Below, in pieces: positions 54,308 to 62,902 of a stretch of DNA of 64,000 bases. Source of the DNA: Klebsiella pneumoniae (GTDB lineage Bacteria; Myxococcota_A; UBA796; SXON01); the NCBI GenBank assembly GCA_945862325.1, contig CAMAXZ010000023.1:1-64000 (forward strand), read 5' to 3'. The stretch's first letter is position 1, and each line of letters opens with the position of its first letter. The notes under the pieces are model-generated. The model had not been told where the DNA came from and made no database searches. It worked only from the letters and a program-made list of their open reading frames with translations. The position numbers were made by a program, and so were the translations under genes.

Positions 54308-55140
54308 TCGCCCTCTTCGGCAGCCTCCTCCTGGCGGGCTGCGACTCCGCCCGATCGCCGGCGGCGGCGCTCGCCTACGCCCTCGCGTCGGACACCCCGG
54401 CCGACCGCGCGCTCGAGGCCTGCGCCGACGCCGGACAGGCCGCGGAAGAGTGCGTCGCCACCGTGATCCGCGCCCATCCGGACGAGGACCCCGACCGATG
54501 CGACACGATCAAGGACGCGCGGTGGCGGGGCGAGTGCTGGTTCTCCGTGGCGGAGCACCGGGCGGCGTCCGGGTCGCGTTGGGAGGCGCTCGCGGCGTGC
54601 GGCAAGGCCGGCCGGTTCTACGACGAATGCCTGTACCACGCCTGGACCCTCGAGTTTCAGGGGCTGGCGGGCAGCGCGGGGCGCGCGGTGGACCGCATGG
54701 ACGCGGCGCGGCCGGCGCTCCGCTTCTGGTCCGAGATCCAGACCGTGGGCCCGGATCCGCGGCGACAGATCGAGGACGACTGGTGGTACTTCGCCCACGC
54801 GCGCAACCGCCCGGCGCGGCTCGCCGACTGCGCGGCGCTGCCCGACCCGCACGAAGCGGACGCGTGCGCCCGCGGGACCCGGCAGTTCGTGCGCCGCGTC
54901 GTGGTGGAATTCCTCACCCGACCGGGCACGCCCCGCGACCAGGCGGACCGCGTCTGTCGCGGTGGCGCGGACGACGCCCGCGCGATCATCGGCGACTTCT
55001 ACACCTCTGACGCCGATCTCGACGCGGTGCTGCGGGACGCCCTCGCGGAGGGCTGCGCGCGCGCGGCCGACCCCACGAACGCCCCGCCGCGCCCGTGGAA
55101 CCCGGTGTTCCGCGCGCGATCGCCGGGGGTGGCCGGGTGA
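54298..55140 (+). CDS. Cys-rich lipoprotein of unknown function, tandem paralogue 2
   Basis: The product is 280 residues from GTG 54298, which has an AGAGGG site 6 nt upstream; GTG 54304, overlapping the preceding stop, is the alternative. The lipoprotein signal is 'LFGSLLLAGC'. The mature part repeats the pattern of the previous protein: 'CADAGQAAEEC', 'RCDTIKDARWRGECWFSVAE', 'CGKAGRFYDECLYH', and 'SDADLDAVLRDAL' near the end. About ten Cys are present. Function is unknown; a disulfide-stabilised helical-repeat protein at a membrane is inferred. The stop overlaps the next GTG, so genes 53627-55994 form one coupled operon. Confidence 0.65.
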   Translation: MSVIALFGSLLLAGCDSARSPAAALAYALASDTPADRALEACADAGQAAEECVATVIRAHPDEDPDRCDTIKDARWRGECWFSVAEHRAASGSRWEALAACGKAGRFYDECLYHAWTLEFQGLAGSAGRAVDRMDAARPALRFWSEIQTVGPDPRRQIEDDWWYFAHARNRPARLADCAALPDPHEADACARGTRQFVRRVVVEFLTRPGTPRDQADRVCRGGADDARAIIGDFYTSDADLDAVLRDALAEGCARAADPTNAPPRPWNPVFRARSPGVAG

Positions 55141-55994
55141 CCCCCGAGGGTTCCGACCGGGCCCTCGCGGCGGTGGCGGTGACGGCCCTCGCGCTCGCCA
55201 GCGCCTGGGCGCTCTGGGCCGTGGGCGCGCCCCGCCGCGACAGCTGGTGGGTGATCGGCGCCGACACCGACCTGTCCGTGGTCGTGGCGCGGATCACCAC
55301 CGGCAACACCAACGTGCTCGCCGGGCAGGCCGAGACCCGCGTGACGGTGCTGCCCACCGGCGGATCCCCGATCGAGCACCGCGCGGTCCACGCGCGGGGG
55401 GCGTCGACCGCCGCAGGCGCCTTCGCCGAGCCCGATCGGATCACCGCGGTGCCGGAGGGCTGGGAGCTCCGTGTCGGCGGCGCCGGACTGGGCGCGCGGC
55501 TGTCCGTGCTCGGCGCGGCGCCGGGGTGTCCCGCCACGGCGGGCGCCCTCGCCGGCACCGTGAGCGACCCTGCGGACGGCCGCCTGCTCTCCGGCGGCGC
55601 GGTGGTCGTGCGCACCGTCGGCCCGGCTGGCGCGGGAGCCGCGCTGTACGTGGTGGGGCCGAGGTTCGCCGCGGCGATCGACCCAGCCGCGCTGGCGTGC
55701 CCGGCGTGGGTTTGGACGCCAGACACGACCTGGACCGGCGACGCGCCGCCCGCCCCGCGCCGACACGGCGACTCCGTCACCCTCGGAGCGTGGACGCTGA
55801 CGCTCGACGTGCTCGACGCCCCGGTGGAGCAGCCGGGGGTGGCCCACCTGCTCCCGGTGGAGCGCACGGTCGCCGCGGTGTTCGGGGGCTCCGCCGGCGT
55901 CACCCTGCGGCGTGCCGTCGTCGGCGTGCGCGGGCGAGAAGGCGCGCGCGCGCTGGCCGGCGTCTCGATCGTCCGCCAACGCGGGTCGGACTGA
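55137..55994 (+). CDS. membrane-anchored hypothetical protein
   Basis: The 285-residue product starts at a GTG overlapping the previous stop (GTGA). One N-terminal membrane helix (about 9-29, 'AAVAVTALALASAWALWAVGA') anchors a beta-rich exported domain. Two Cys lie about 50 residues apart ('APGCPAT', 'ALACPAW') and might pair. The Gly/Ala-rich strands contain no motif I know. Coupling to the two Cys-rich lipoprotein genes suggests a shared envelope function. Confidence 0.55.
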   Translation: MTPEGSDRALAAVAVTALALASAWALWAVGAPRRDSWWVIGADTDLSVVVARITTGNTNVLAGQAETRVTVLPTGGSPIEHRAVHARGASTAAGAFAEPDRITAVPEGWELRVGGAGLGARLSVLGAAPGCPATAGALAGTVSDPADGRLLSGGAVVVRTVGPAGAGAALYVVGPRFAAAIDPAALACPAWVWTPDTTWTGDAPPAPRRHGDSVTLGAWTLTLDVLDAPVEQPGVAHLLPVERTVAAVFGGSAGVTLRRAVVGVRGREGARALAGVSIVRQRGSD

Positions 55995-56011
55995 ACGGGA
56001 TAGGCGCCCGC

Positions 56012-56458
56012 ATGGTTCTGGCCCTCCTCCTCCTCGCCGCTCCGGCCGAAGCGAAGGACCTCCGCGGTCGTGCGGGGGTCGGCTTCACCCACACCTTCGG
56101 CCAGCCCACCTCCATCGGGCTCCGCTACACCTTCGGTGCGAAGCAGCCGACCGCCACGGTCCAGCTCGGGCTGGACGCCGGGTTCGACCTCGGCGGGGAC
56201 ACCGACGCCTGGTACGGCGGGGCGCGCCTGCGCTGGGGCTTCGTCGCCGAAGACAACATGATCCTCCACGCCGGCGTCGCCGCCGGGTGGGCCGGCGGCG
56301 TCGACGCGGCGCGCGTGCAGCCGACCATCGGCGCGCAGGTCTTCCTGTTCGGCGTCGAGAACCTCGGCATCGAGGTCGATTTCGGAGCGAACGTCGACAT
56401 CGGCGCGCCGGTCACCGTGCAGACCGTCGCCTCCGTCGGGGCCACGTACTGGTTCTGA
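56012..56458 (+). CDS. small outer-membrane beta-barrel protein
   Basis: The 148-residue protein has a signal peptide (VLALLLLAAPAEA) and about eight amphipathic strands: 'GVGFTHTFGQPTSIGLRYTFG' (part), 'VQLGLDAGFDLGG', 'YGGARLRWGF', 'MILHAGVAAGWAGG'. It ends in 'VASVGATYWF', a C-terminal Phe typical of Bam substrates. An OmpX/OmpA-like 8-stranded barrel is inferred. It lies 17 bp after the membrane-anchored gene and may belong to the same operon. Confidence 0.7.
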   Translation: MVLALLLLAAPAEAKDLRGRAGVGFTHTFGQPTSIGLRYTFGAKQPTATVQLGLDAGFDLGGDTDAWYGGARLRWGFVAEDNMILHAGVAAGWAGGVDAARVQPTIGAQVFLFGVENLGIEVDFGANVDIGAPVTVQTVASVGATYWF

Positions 56459-56476
56459 CGGGCCCGTGCCCGCGCG

Positions 56477-56498
56477 TCAGGTCGCGCGATCGACCTGA
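56477..56498. terminator. hairpin at the convergent junction of the barrel gene and rel
   Basis: A perfect 8-bp stem (56477-56484 with 56491-56498) with a 6-nt loop includes the rel stop codon and lies 18 bp past the barrel gene. No T-run follows, so it may act only as a weak bidirectional terminator or a 3' stabiliser. Confidence 0.35.
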
Positions 56499-58645
56499 CT
56501 GACGCCGCGCACCGCCTTGAGGCGCCGGATGAGGTTGCTCAGCTCGCCGATGTCGTAGACCGCCACGCCGAGCTCGCACACGGCGCGGTCGTCGTCGGTC
56601 GTCCGCATGTCGGCCTTCCAAAGGTTGATCTTGCTCGAGGCGCACAGCCCCGTGATCTCCGCGAGGAGCCCCGGGCGGTCCTCGCACCAGAGGCGCAGGA
56701 CGCCCTGGTGCAGCGTGCGGACGGCCTCGTCCCAGTCGACCCGCACCACTCGCTCCGCGTCGAGGCCCTTCACCATCCCGCAGTCGGCCTTGTGCACGCT
56801 GAGCCCGCGGCCGCGCGTGATGTAGCCGACCACGGTCTCCCCTTTCATCGGCCGACAACATCGGGCGTAGTCGACGAGGATGTCGGTCTCGCCGTTGACG
56901 ACGATCGCCGTGTCCGCGGACTTGCGCACGCGGGTGAGCCACGCCCCGAGCCCCGTCGGCGGCGGGGCCGGTGCGGGCTGTGGCTCCGGCACGAGCAGGC
57001 GCGCCGCGTCCGCGGGCGCGAGCCGGCCCGACACGACGTCGAGGACGAGCTGATCGAGGTTCTGGTACTTGGCCGCGGCGATCCGCGCGGGGGTCTCCTT
57101 CTCGAGGAGCACCTTCTTCAAGGAGCTCCCGGACTTCCGGAGCGCCGCGTCGAGGAGCTCGCGCCCCATGGCGACGCCGTGGTCCGCGAGGAGATCGCGG
57201 AGTTTCTTTCTGATCTTCTCCAGGGCACGATGGCTGTGCGCCCAGCTGAGCCACTCCCGGGTCGGGCGCGCGTCGGCGCGGGTGAGGATCTCGACGGTGT
57301 CGCCGCTCTTGACCGCGCTGCGCAGCGCGACGAGGCGCCCGTTCACCTTCGCGCCGGTCGCCCGGTTCCCGACCTCGGTGTGCACGTGGTACGCGAAGTC
57401 GAGCGCGGTGGCGCCCTCCGGCAGCAGCACGACGTCGCGTTGCGGCGTGAACACGTGGATCGTGGCGCCGAGGTCGCTCCGCGCGGCCTCGAAGAAGTCC
57501 GCCGGGTCCTGGATGTCCTGCGCCATCTCGATGAAGCCGCGCAGGCGCGCCGCCTGCTCCAGCTCCGCGTTCGACACGGCGAGGCGGCCGTTCTTGTACC
57601 GCCAGTGCGCGGCGACGCCCATCTCGGCGATGCGGTGCATCGCCGGCGTCCGAATCTGGATCTCGACGGGCGAACCGTCGGGGCCCACCACGGTGGTGTG
57701 GAGGGACTGGTAGCCGTTGGTCTTCGGGACCGCGATGTAGTCCTTCATGCGGCCGCCGACGGGCATGAAGGTGGCGTGCACGAACCCGAGGGCGACGTAG
57801 CAGCTCTCCCGGTCGGGCACGATGACGCGGAACGCGAGGAGGTCGTAGAGATCGCGGAGGTCCTTGCCGGACTTCTGGATCTTCCGCCAGATGCTGAAGA
57901 GGTGCTTCACCCGCCCGTACACGTCCGCGTCGATGCCGCGCGCGCGGAACACCCCCGCGAGCTCGGCGGTCGTGCGCTCGACGAAGGCCTCACGCTCGGT
58001 GTGCTCTTCGGCGAGGGCCGCGCGCAGCGACGCCCAGGCGGTGGGCTCGAGGTACCGGAAGCAGAGGTCTTCGAGCTCGACGCGGATGCGCTCGAGCCCG
58101 AGTCGGTGCACGAGCGGGCAGTAGATCTCGAGGGTCTCGCGCGCGACGCTGACCTGCTTCTCGGGCTTGTGGTGCTCGAGGGTGCGCATGTTGTGCAGGC
58201 GGTCGGCCACCTTCACGATGATGACGCGGAGGTCCCGGCCGAACGCGAGCACGAGCTTGCGGAAGTTCTCGGCTTGTTCCTCCAGCTTGCCGCGGTACGT
58301 GAGCTTCGAGAGCTTCGTGACGCCGTCCACCATGTCGGCGACCGCCGGCCCGAACCGTGCCTCGATGTCCTGACGCGTGGCCAGCGTGTCCTCGACCGTG
58401 TCGTGCAGCAGGCCCGTGGCGATGGTCTCCACGTCCATGCGGAGCCCGGCGAGGATGCCCGCCACCGCCAGGGGGTGGACCAGGTAGTCTTCCCCGTTCT
58501 TCCTCACCTGTCCGCGATGACAGAGCGCCGCGTACTGGTACGCGTCGAGGATGACGGTGACGTCCGCCCCCGGCGCGTATGCCTCGACCTGCTCGAGCAC
58601 ATGCTCGATCTGCGCGCACTCGGGCAGACGGCTTTCGGAAGACAC
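56477..58645 (-). CDS. bifunctional (p)ppGpp synthetase/hydrolase (Rel/SpoT)
   Basis: The product is about 722 residues from GTG 58645. The HD hydrolase domain has 'GLLHDTVEDT' (His81-Asp82) and 'VKVADRLHNMRTL'. The synthetase domain (about 230-345) has 'YDLLAFRVIVPD', 'NGYQSLHTTVVGPDG' and 'EIQIRTPAMHRIAEMGVAAHWRYK' (part). TGS follows near residue 390 ('IHVFTPQRDVVLLPEGATALDFAY', part), then a zinc-finger-like 'DYARCCRPMKGE' and a C-terminal ACT domain. Both active sites look intact, so it makes and degrades the alarmone. It is encoded 43 bp after gmk on the same strand, without rpoZ between them. Confidence 0.93.
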   Translation of the reverse strand: MSSESRLPECAQIEHVLEQVEAYAPGADVTVILDAYQYAALCHRGQVRKNGEDYLVHPLAVAGILAGLRMDVETIATGLLHDTVEDTLATRQDIEARFGPAVADMVDGVTKLSKLTYRGKLEEQAENFRKLVLAFGRDLRVIIVKVADRLHNMRTLEHHKPEKQVSVARETLEIYCPLVHRLGLERIRVELEDLCFRYLEPTAWASLRAALAEEHTEREAFVERTTAELAGVFRARGIDADVYGRVKHLFSIWRKIQKSGKDLRDLYDLLAFRVIVPDRESCYVALGFVHATFMPVGGRMKDYIAVPKTNGYQSLHTTVVGPDGSPVEIQIRTPAMHRIAEMGVAAHWRYKNGRLAVSNAELEQAARLRGFIEMAQDIQDPADFFEAARSDLGATIHVFTPQRDVVLLPEGATALDFAYHVHTEVGNRATGAKVNGRLVALRSAVKSGDTVEILTRADARPTREWLSWAHSHRALEKIRKKLRDLLADHGVAMGRELLDAALRKSGSSLKKVLLEKETPARIAAAKYQNLDQLVLDVVSGRLAPADAARLLVPEPQPAPAPPPTGLGAWLTRVRKSADTAIVVNGETDILVDYARCCRPMKGETVVGYITRGRGLSVHKADCGMVKGLDAERVVRVDWDEAVRTLHQGVLRLWCEDRPGLLAEITGLCASSKINLWKADMRTTDDDRAVCELGVAVYDIGELSNLIRRLKAVRGVSQVDRAT

Positions 58646-58688
58646 CGTTCCCGATCCTGTGCACGGCGGGGGAGTTGTCAAGGTGTGG

Positions 58689-59330
58689 TCACGCGGCTGG
58701 AAGGACTCCGCCCACGGCCTCGATCCATGCCCGCCGGCGGCCCGCACGGCAGAGCTCGGCGACGACGATGGCCTGAAGCTGGGCGTGCGCGGTGGCGAGG
58801 TCGTCGTTCATCACGAGGTAACTGTACTCTCCACAACGCCCGAGCTGGCTGTGTGCATCCCGCACACGACGCTCGATCACCTCGGGGGTGTCGGTACCGC
58901 GCGCGACGAGGCGCGCGCGGATGACGTCGACGTGCGGCGGCACGATGAAGATCGTCACCACGTCGGGGCGCGCCGCGCGCACCTGCGCGGCGCCCTGCAC
59001 GTCGATGTCGAGCACCACCGACCGACCGGCGGCGATCGCGGCGTCCACCGGCCCGCGCGGCGTGCCGTAGCCGGTGCCGTACACCTCCGCGTACTCGAGG
59101 AGCGCGCCGGCGTCGCGGAGCGCGGCGTACTGCGCCCGATCGACGAAGTGATAGTGCTTCCCCGGCGTCTCGTTCGGTCGCGCCGCGCGCGTCGTGACCG
59201 ACACGCTGAACTCCAGCCCAGGGACGACCCGGAGCAGCTCCGCGAGCAGGGTCGTCTTCCCGGTTCCGGACGCGCCCGAGACCACGAACAGCGCGCCACG
59301 ATCAGGCGGCAACCAACCGGTGTGCGTCAT
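58689..59330 (-). CDS. gmk: guanylate kinase
   Basis: The 213-residue enzyme phosphorylates GMP to GDP. The P-loop is 'VVSGASGTGKTTLL'. 'VSVTTRAARPNETPGKHYHFV' (part) is the GMP-binding signature, and 'VVLDIDVQGAAQVR' and 'RRVRDAHSQL' follow. The C-terminus is extended by an Ala/Arg-rich stretch. It lies 10 bp after the FG-GAP lipoprotein gene and upstream of rel. The usual yicC-gmk adjacency is broken by that gene. Confidence 0.95.
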   Translation of the reverse strand: MTHTGWLPPDRGALFVVSGASGTGKTTLLAELLRVVPGLEFSVSVTTRAARPNETPGKHYHFVDRAQYAALRDAGALLEYAEVYGTGYGTPRGPVDAAIAAGRSVVLDIDVQGAAQVRAARPDVVTIFIVPPHVDVIRARLVARGTDTPEVIERRVRDAHSQLGRCGEYSYLVMNDDLATAHAQLQAIVVAELCRAGRRRAWIEAVGGVLPAA

Positions 59331-59340
59331 GCCGAGCCGG

Positions 59341-61959
59341 TTACCACCGCCCCCGCCAGATGTACACCCGCCCGGCGCCGTCGCCCCCCGAGTCGTCCCC
59401 CTGCGCGCCCACCGCGAAGTCCGGAGCGCCGTCGCCGTCGACGTCGCCGCGGCCCGACGACAAGGCGTCGCCGTAGAGGTCGGAGGCCGCCTCGCCGTAG
59501 CTGCGCCAGTCGACCGCGGAGGACGAGGCCGCGGACTCGACGTCCGGGCCGAGCAGCACGTACGCCGCGCCCTGGTACGCGAGCCCGGTGGGGGACGCGA
59601 AGAGCGCGCCGATCAGGACGTCCTCCGTGCCGTCGTTGTCCAGGTCCCCCGGGTTGGCCATGACGTGGCCGAAGCGCGCGGAGGCCTCGTCGCCGACGAC
59701 GGTGTGGTCCGCGTCGGCCGGGTCGTAGGAGGTCGCGAAGCGCGGACGCCCGTGGAACACGTGCACCTGGCCGGCGTCCACCCCGCCCGAGTCGTCCTGG
59801 TACTCGGCGACGAGGAGGTCGGGCGTGCCGTCGGCGTTGGTGTCGACGCCCCCGAGCGCGTCGTAGCCCATGCGATCGCCTTCGGCGTCACCGAGGAAGC
59901 GCGCGTCGGCGGCGACGGCGAGGGCCTGGTCGGAGCTCGGGATGCGGCCGCCGCGAACGAGCGCGCCGGCCCCGGACTCGCTGCCGCCGGCGTCGGCGTA
60001 CAGGGCGGTCACGAAGAAGTCTTCGTACCCGTCGGCGTCGACGTCCCCCACGAGCTTCAGGGTCCAGCCGAGCTCGTCGAGCTCGGCGTCGCCGTAGATC
60101 CGCCAGTCGGCGTCCGCGTGGACGGAACTGCCGGAGAGGCGCGCTCCGCCGCCGCTGAACACCGCGACCATCCCCGTCGTACGTCCATAGTCGGACGCGC
60201 CAGGGGCCGCGACGAGCACCTCGGCGAACCCGTCGCCGTCGATGTCGCCGGCGGCGAGCCGCGCGCCGGTGTGGTCGTTGGCCGAGCCGGTGACCCGCCA
60301 GTCCGCCTCCGCGTCCGGATCCGCGCCGATGCCCCACGCCGCGCCGCCGTAGAACATCCAGGCCACGCCCGACGCGTCCCCGTTGGCGTCGGCGTCGGGG
60401 GCGCCGAAGAGCAGATCCGCGAAGCCGTCGCCGTCGAGATCGCCGGGCGCCGCCACCGCGCGGTACCCCCCGGCCTGGCTCCCGGCATAGGGGCTTCGCC
60501 AGCTCGCGGACGCGTCCGACGCGACGAGCGCGCCCGACGCGGAGATGTCCGCGCCGGAGAAGACGTAGGCCCCGCCGGCCTCCGCGTCGAGGCCCTTGGC
60601 GCCCACGAACACCTCGGAGAGGGCGTCGCCGTCGATGTCGCCGAGCAGCGCGACGGTCTTGCCGAAGGCGCCGGACGCTTCGTCGCCGGTGAGGGTCGCC
60701 CAGGCATCGGCGGCGCTCTCCTCGCCGCGCCACGCGGAGAGGATCGTGGCGGAGGCGGACCCCGGGCGGCTGGTGAGCCCGCCGTCGTCCGTCGCGACGA
60801 TCTCGCAGGTCCACACTTCGCCGCGGACGGTGAGCGAGGCGTCGAGGGTGGCCCCGGTCTCGCCGGAGTACGCGCCGTCGCGGTACCAGGCGAACGCGTA
60901 GGAGATCGGGCCGCCGTCGGGGTCGAGGGACTCGCCGAAGACCTCACAGAGGAGGTCGTCGGTGTCCGAAGGCGCCTCCGGGAGCACGGTGACCGCCGGG
61001 GGGCTCGGCGGGGAGTTGCCGATCTGGAAGGTCGGGGACGTGAACGCGACGGGACCGAAGCCGTCGTCGAGCGTGACGAAGCACACGACGTCCTGGCCCT
61101 CGACGGCCGAGCCCGCGGGCAGGAGGTTGCTCGTGACGCCGGTCCACGCGCCGTCGACCGTCCAGTCGTAGGCGGTCGTGAAGTCGTCGCGCTCGCGATC
61201 GCGCGGGTTCACGGGCTCGCAGCGGAGATCGTCGGTGACCGTCGCGCCGCCGGGGCCGACCGCGACGCCGTCGACCTCGGGCGACGCGTTGCCGATGGTC
61301 ACCGAGCGCACGTCGGCCGGGCCGCTCAGCGCGCCGTCGAAGCCCACCACCGTGGCCGTCCACTCCTGTCCGCGCAGCACCGTGCCGGGGGCCACGTCGG
61401 GGCCGGGCCACGGCGCGCCGTCCACCGTCCACGTCGTGAGGTGCTCGATGGAGAAGCCGTCGGGGTCCGTCGACGGCGTGACGATGGCGATCGAGAGGGC
61501 GTCGCCGGTGACGGGGGCCTCGGGCACGATGGCCGCCGTGGGCTGCGTGGGGAGGCGGTCGACCGCGGGATCGTAGACGGTGACGGCGACGTCGACCTGC
61601 GACGACGCGCCGGAGCTGTCGCGCGCCGTGACGCGCACCGCCGCGTCGCCGACCGCGAGCTGCACGACCGTGGACCACGTGCCGTCGGCCTCGGGGGTGA
61701 GCGTCACGAGCTCGCCGCTGACGTCGCCGCCGACGCCGACGGCGAGGGCGGTGGCGATGTCGCTCTCGTCCACCACGAAGCCGGAGACCGTCACGTCCTG
61801 CCCGGCGTCGAACTCGGCGCCGACCCGCGGCGTGTCGACGGTCAGCGCGGGTGCGTCGGTGACGGCGGAGTCGCCCGAATCGCCCTTGCCGGGCGGGCTC
61901 GTGCAAGCGGTTGCGAGCAGCGTCGGCAGCGCGATCGCCATCAAGGTGGTGCGGCCCAT
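59341..61959 (-). CDS. FG-GAP repeat (seven-bladed integrin-type propeller) lipoprotein
   Basis: ATG 61959 behind GAGGGGACC opens a lipoprotein signal ('LPTLLATAC'); the product is about 872 residues. The first half holds four Ig/PKD-like modules of about 90 residues, each with a 'WTVDG' or 'YRDG' element and paired Cys. From about residue 430 come seven FG-GAP repeats with calcium loops such as 'GDIDGDALSEVFVGA', 'GDLDGDGFADLLFGA', 'GDVDADGYEDFFVTA', 'GDLDNDGTEDVLIGA' and 'GDVDGDGAPDFAVGA'. They would form a closed seven-bladed propeller. It is probably displayed on the surface and may function in adhesion. It sits between yicC and gmk. Confidence 0.85.
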   Translation of the reverse strand: MGRTTLMAIALPTLLATACTSPPGKGDSGDSAVTDAPALTVDTPRVGAEFDAGQDVTVSGFVVDESDIATALAVGVGGDVSGELVTLTPEADGTWSTVVQLAVGDAAVRVTARDSSGASSQVDVAVTVYDPAVDRLPTQPTAAIVPEAPVTGDALSIAIVTPSTDPDGFSIEHLTTWTVDGAPWPGPDVAPGTVLRGQEWTATVVGFDGALSGPADVRSVTIGNASPEVDGVAVGPGGATVTDDLRCEPVNPRDRERDDFTTAYDWTVDGAWTGVTSNLLPAGSAVEGQDVVCFVTLDDGFGPVAFTSPTFQIGNSPPSPPAVTVLPEAPSDTDDLLCEVFGESLDPDGGPISYAFAWYRDGAYSGETGATLDASLTVRGEVWTCEIVATDDGGLTSRPGSASATILSAWRGEESAADAWATLTGDEASGAFGKTVALLGDIDGDALSEVFVGAKGLDAEAGGAYVFSGADISASGALVASDASASWRSPYAGSQAGGYRAVAAPGDLDGDGFADLLFGAPDADANGDASGVAWMFYGGAAWGIGADPDAEADWRVTGSANDHTGARLAAGDIDGDGFAEVLVAAPGASDYGRTTGMVAVFSGGGARLSGSSVHADADWRIYGDAELDELGWTLKLVGDVDADGYEDFFVTALYADAGGSESGAGALVRGGRIPSSDQALAVAADARFLGDAEGDRMGYDALGGVDTNADGTPDLLVAEYQDDSGGVDAGQVHVFHGRPRFATSYDPADADHTVVGDEASARFGHVMANPGDLDNDGTEDVLIGALFASPTGLAYQGAAYVLLGPDVESAASSSAVDWRSYGEAASDLYGDALSSGRGDVDGDGAPDFAVGAQGDDSGGDGAGRVYIWRGRW

Positions 61960-62022
61960 GGTCCCCTCACGGTACGCCCAGCGTAGCCCGGGAACAGCAC
62001 GGATCGCGCCCGCGCCGCGCAA

Positions 62023-62895
62023 CTATTCCACGTTGGCCGCTTGCTCCCGCATTCTTTCCAGCACGCTCTTCATGTCGACCACGCGCGCCGAGATCGGGTG
62101 TTCCGCGGCCTTGCTCCCCAAGGTGTTGACCTCGCGGTTCATCTCCTGGAGCAGGAAGTCGAGCTTGCGCCCTACCGGCTCGTCCGCCACCAGCGCGTCG
62201 CCGGCCTGGTCCGCGTGGCTGCCGAGGCGCGCGAGCTCCTCCGACACGTCGGCCTTGTCGGCGAGCAACGCTGCTTCTGTCGCGAGGCGGGCCGGCTCGG
62301 CGCGCTCTCCCACGAGGCGCGCGATGCGATCGCTCAGGCGCTGACGCACGCGCTCGGCGACCCCCTCGGCCACGTCGAGCACCTCGGCGCGGAGGCGGAG
62401 GAGCTCGTCAAGGTTGCGGCGGAGATCCGCGGCGAGCGCCCTCCCCTCCGCCGCGCGCATCGCGGCGAGATCGTCGAGGGCGGCGCGCGCCGCGACCTCG
62501 CACAGGTCCCACTCCGCCGCGGGGTCGACGTGCGCCTCGGAGGCGACGAGCACACCCGGATGCGCGAGGTAGGTGGACAACGGCACGTCCGCCGCGGGCT
62601 TCTGGAGGCGGCGCGCGACCTCCTCGATCGCGTGCCTCACCTGCTCGAGCAGGGCGAGGTCGACCGAGACGCGCGTGGAGCCCTCGATGCTCGCCCGCCG
62701 CACCGTCGCGTCGATGCGGCCCCGCGAGACCCCGTCGCGCAGGAGCGACGTGAGCCGCGGCTCGAGCGCGTTGTACTCCCGCGGCACGCGGACCTGGACG
62801 TCACGGAAGCGGTTGTTGACCGTCTTGATCTCGACGACGACGGTCACGGCGCCGTTGCTCGCCTCGCCGCGCCCGAAGCCGGTCATGCTGTTCAT
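62023..62895 (-). CDS. yicC: YicC/YloC-family endoribonuclease
   Basis: The 290-residue protein begins 'MNSMTGFGRGEASNGAVTV' and has 'EIKTVNNRFRDVQVRVPREY' (part), both diagnostic of the family. The C-terminal domain contains 'KADVSEELARLGSHADQ' and 'GRKLDFLLQEMNREVNTLGSKA' (part), with the catalytic Glu and His of this hexameric RNase. Members act in RNA turnover, such as the decay of small RNA RyhB in E. coli. It normally lies directly next to gmk; here a 2.6-kb lipoprotein gene intervenes. Confidence 0.93.
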   Translation of the reverse strand: MNSMTGFGRGEASNGAVTVVVEIKTVNNRFRDVQVRVPREYNALEPRLTSLLRDGVSRGRIDATVRRASIEGSTRVSVDLALLEQVRHAIEEVARRLQKPAADVPLSTYLAHPGVLVASEAHVDPAAEWDLCEVAARAALDDLAAMRAAEGRALAADLRRNLDELLRLRAEVLDVAEGVAERVRQRLSDRIARLVGERAEPARLATEAALLADKADVSEELARLGSHADQAGDALVADEPVGRKLDFLLQEMNREVNTLGSKAAEHPISARVVDMKSVLERMREQAANVE

Positions 62896-62902
62896 GGGCG
62901 GA

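Noticed and set aside
59194-61986. A 930-residue open frame opposite the FG-GAP lipoprotein gene
   Set aside because: It is an antisense shadow of the Asp/Gly-rich repeats; it has no signal peptide or recognisable fold.
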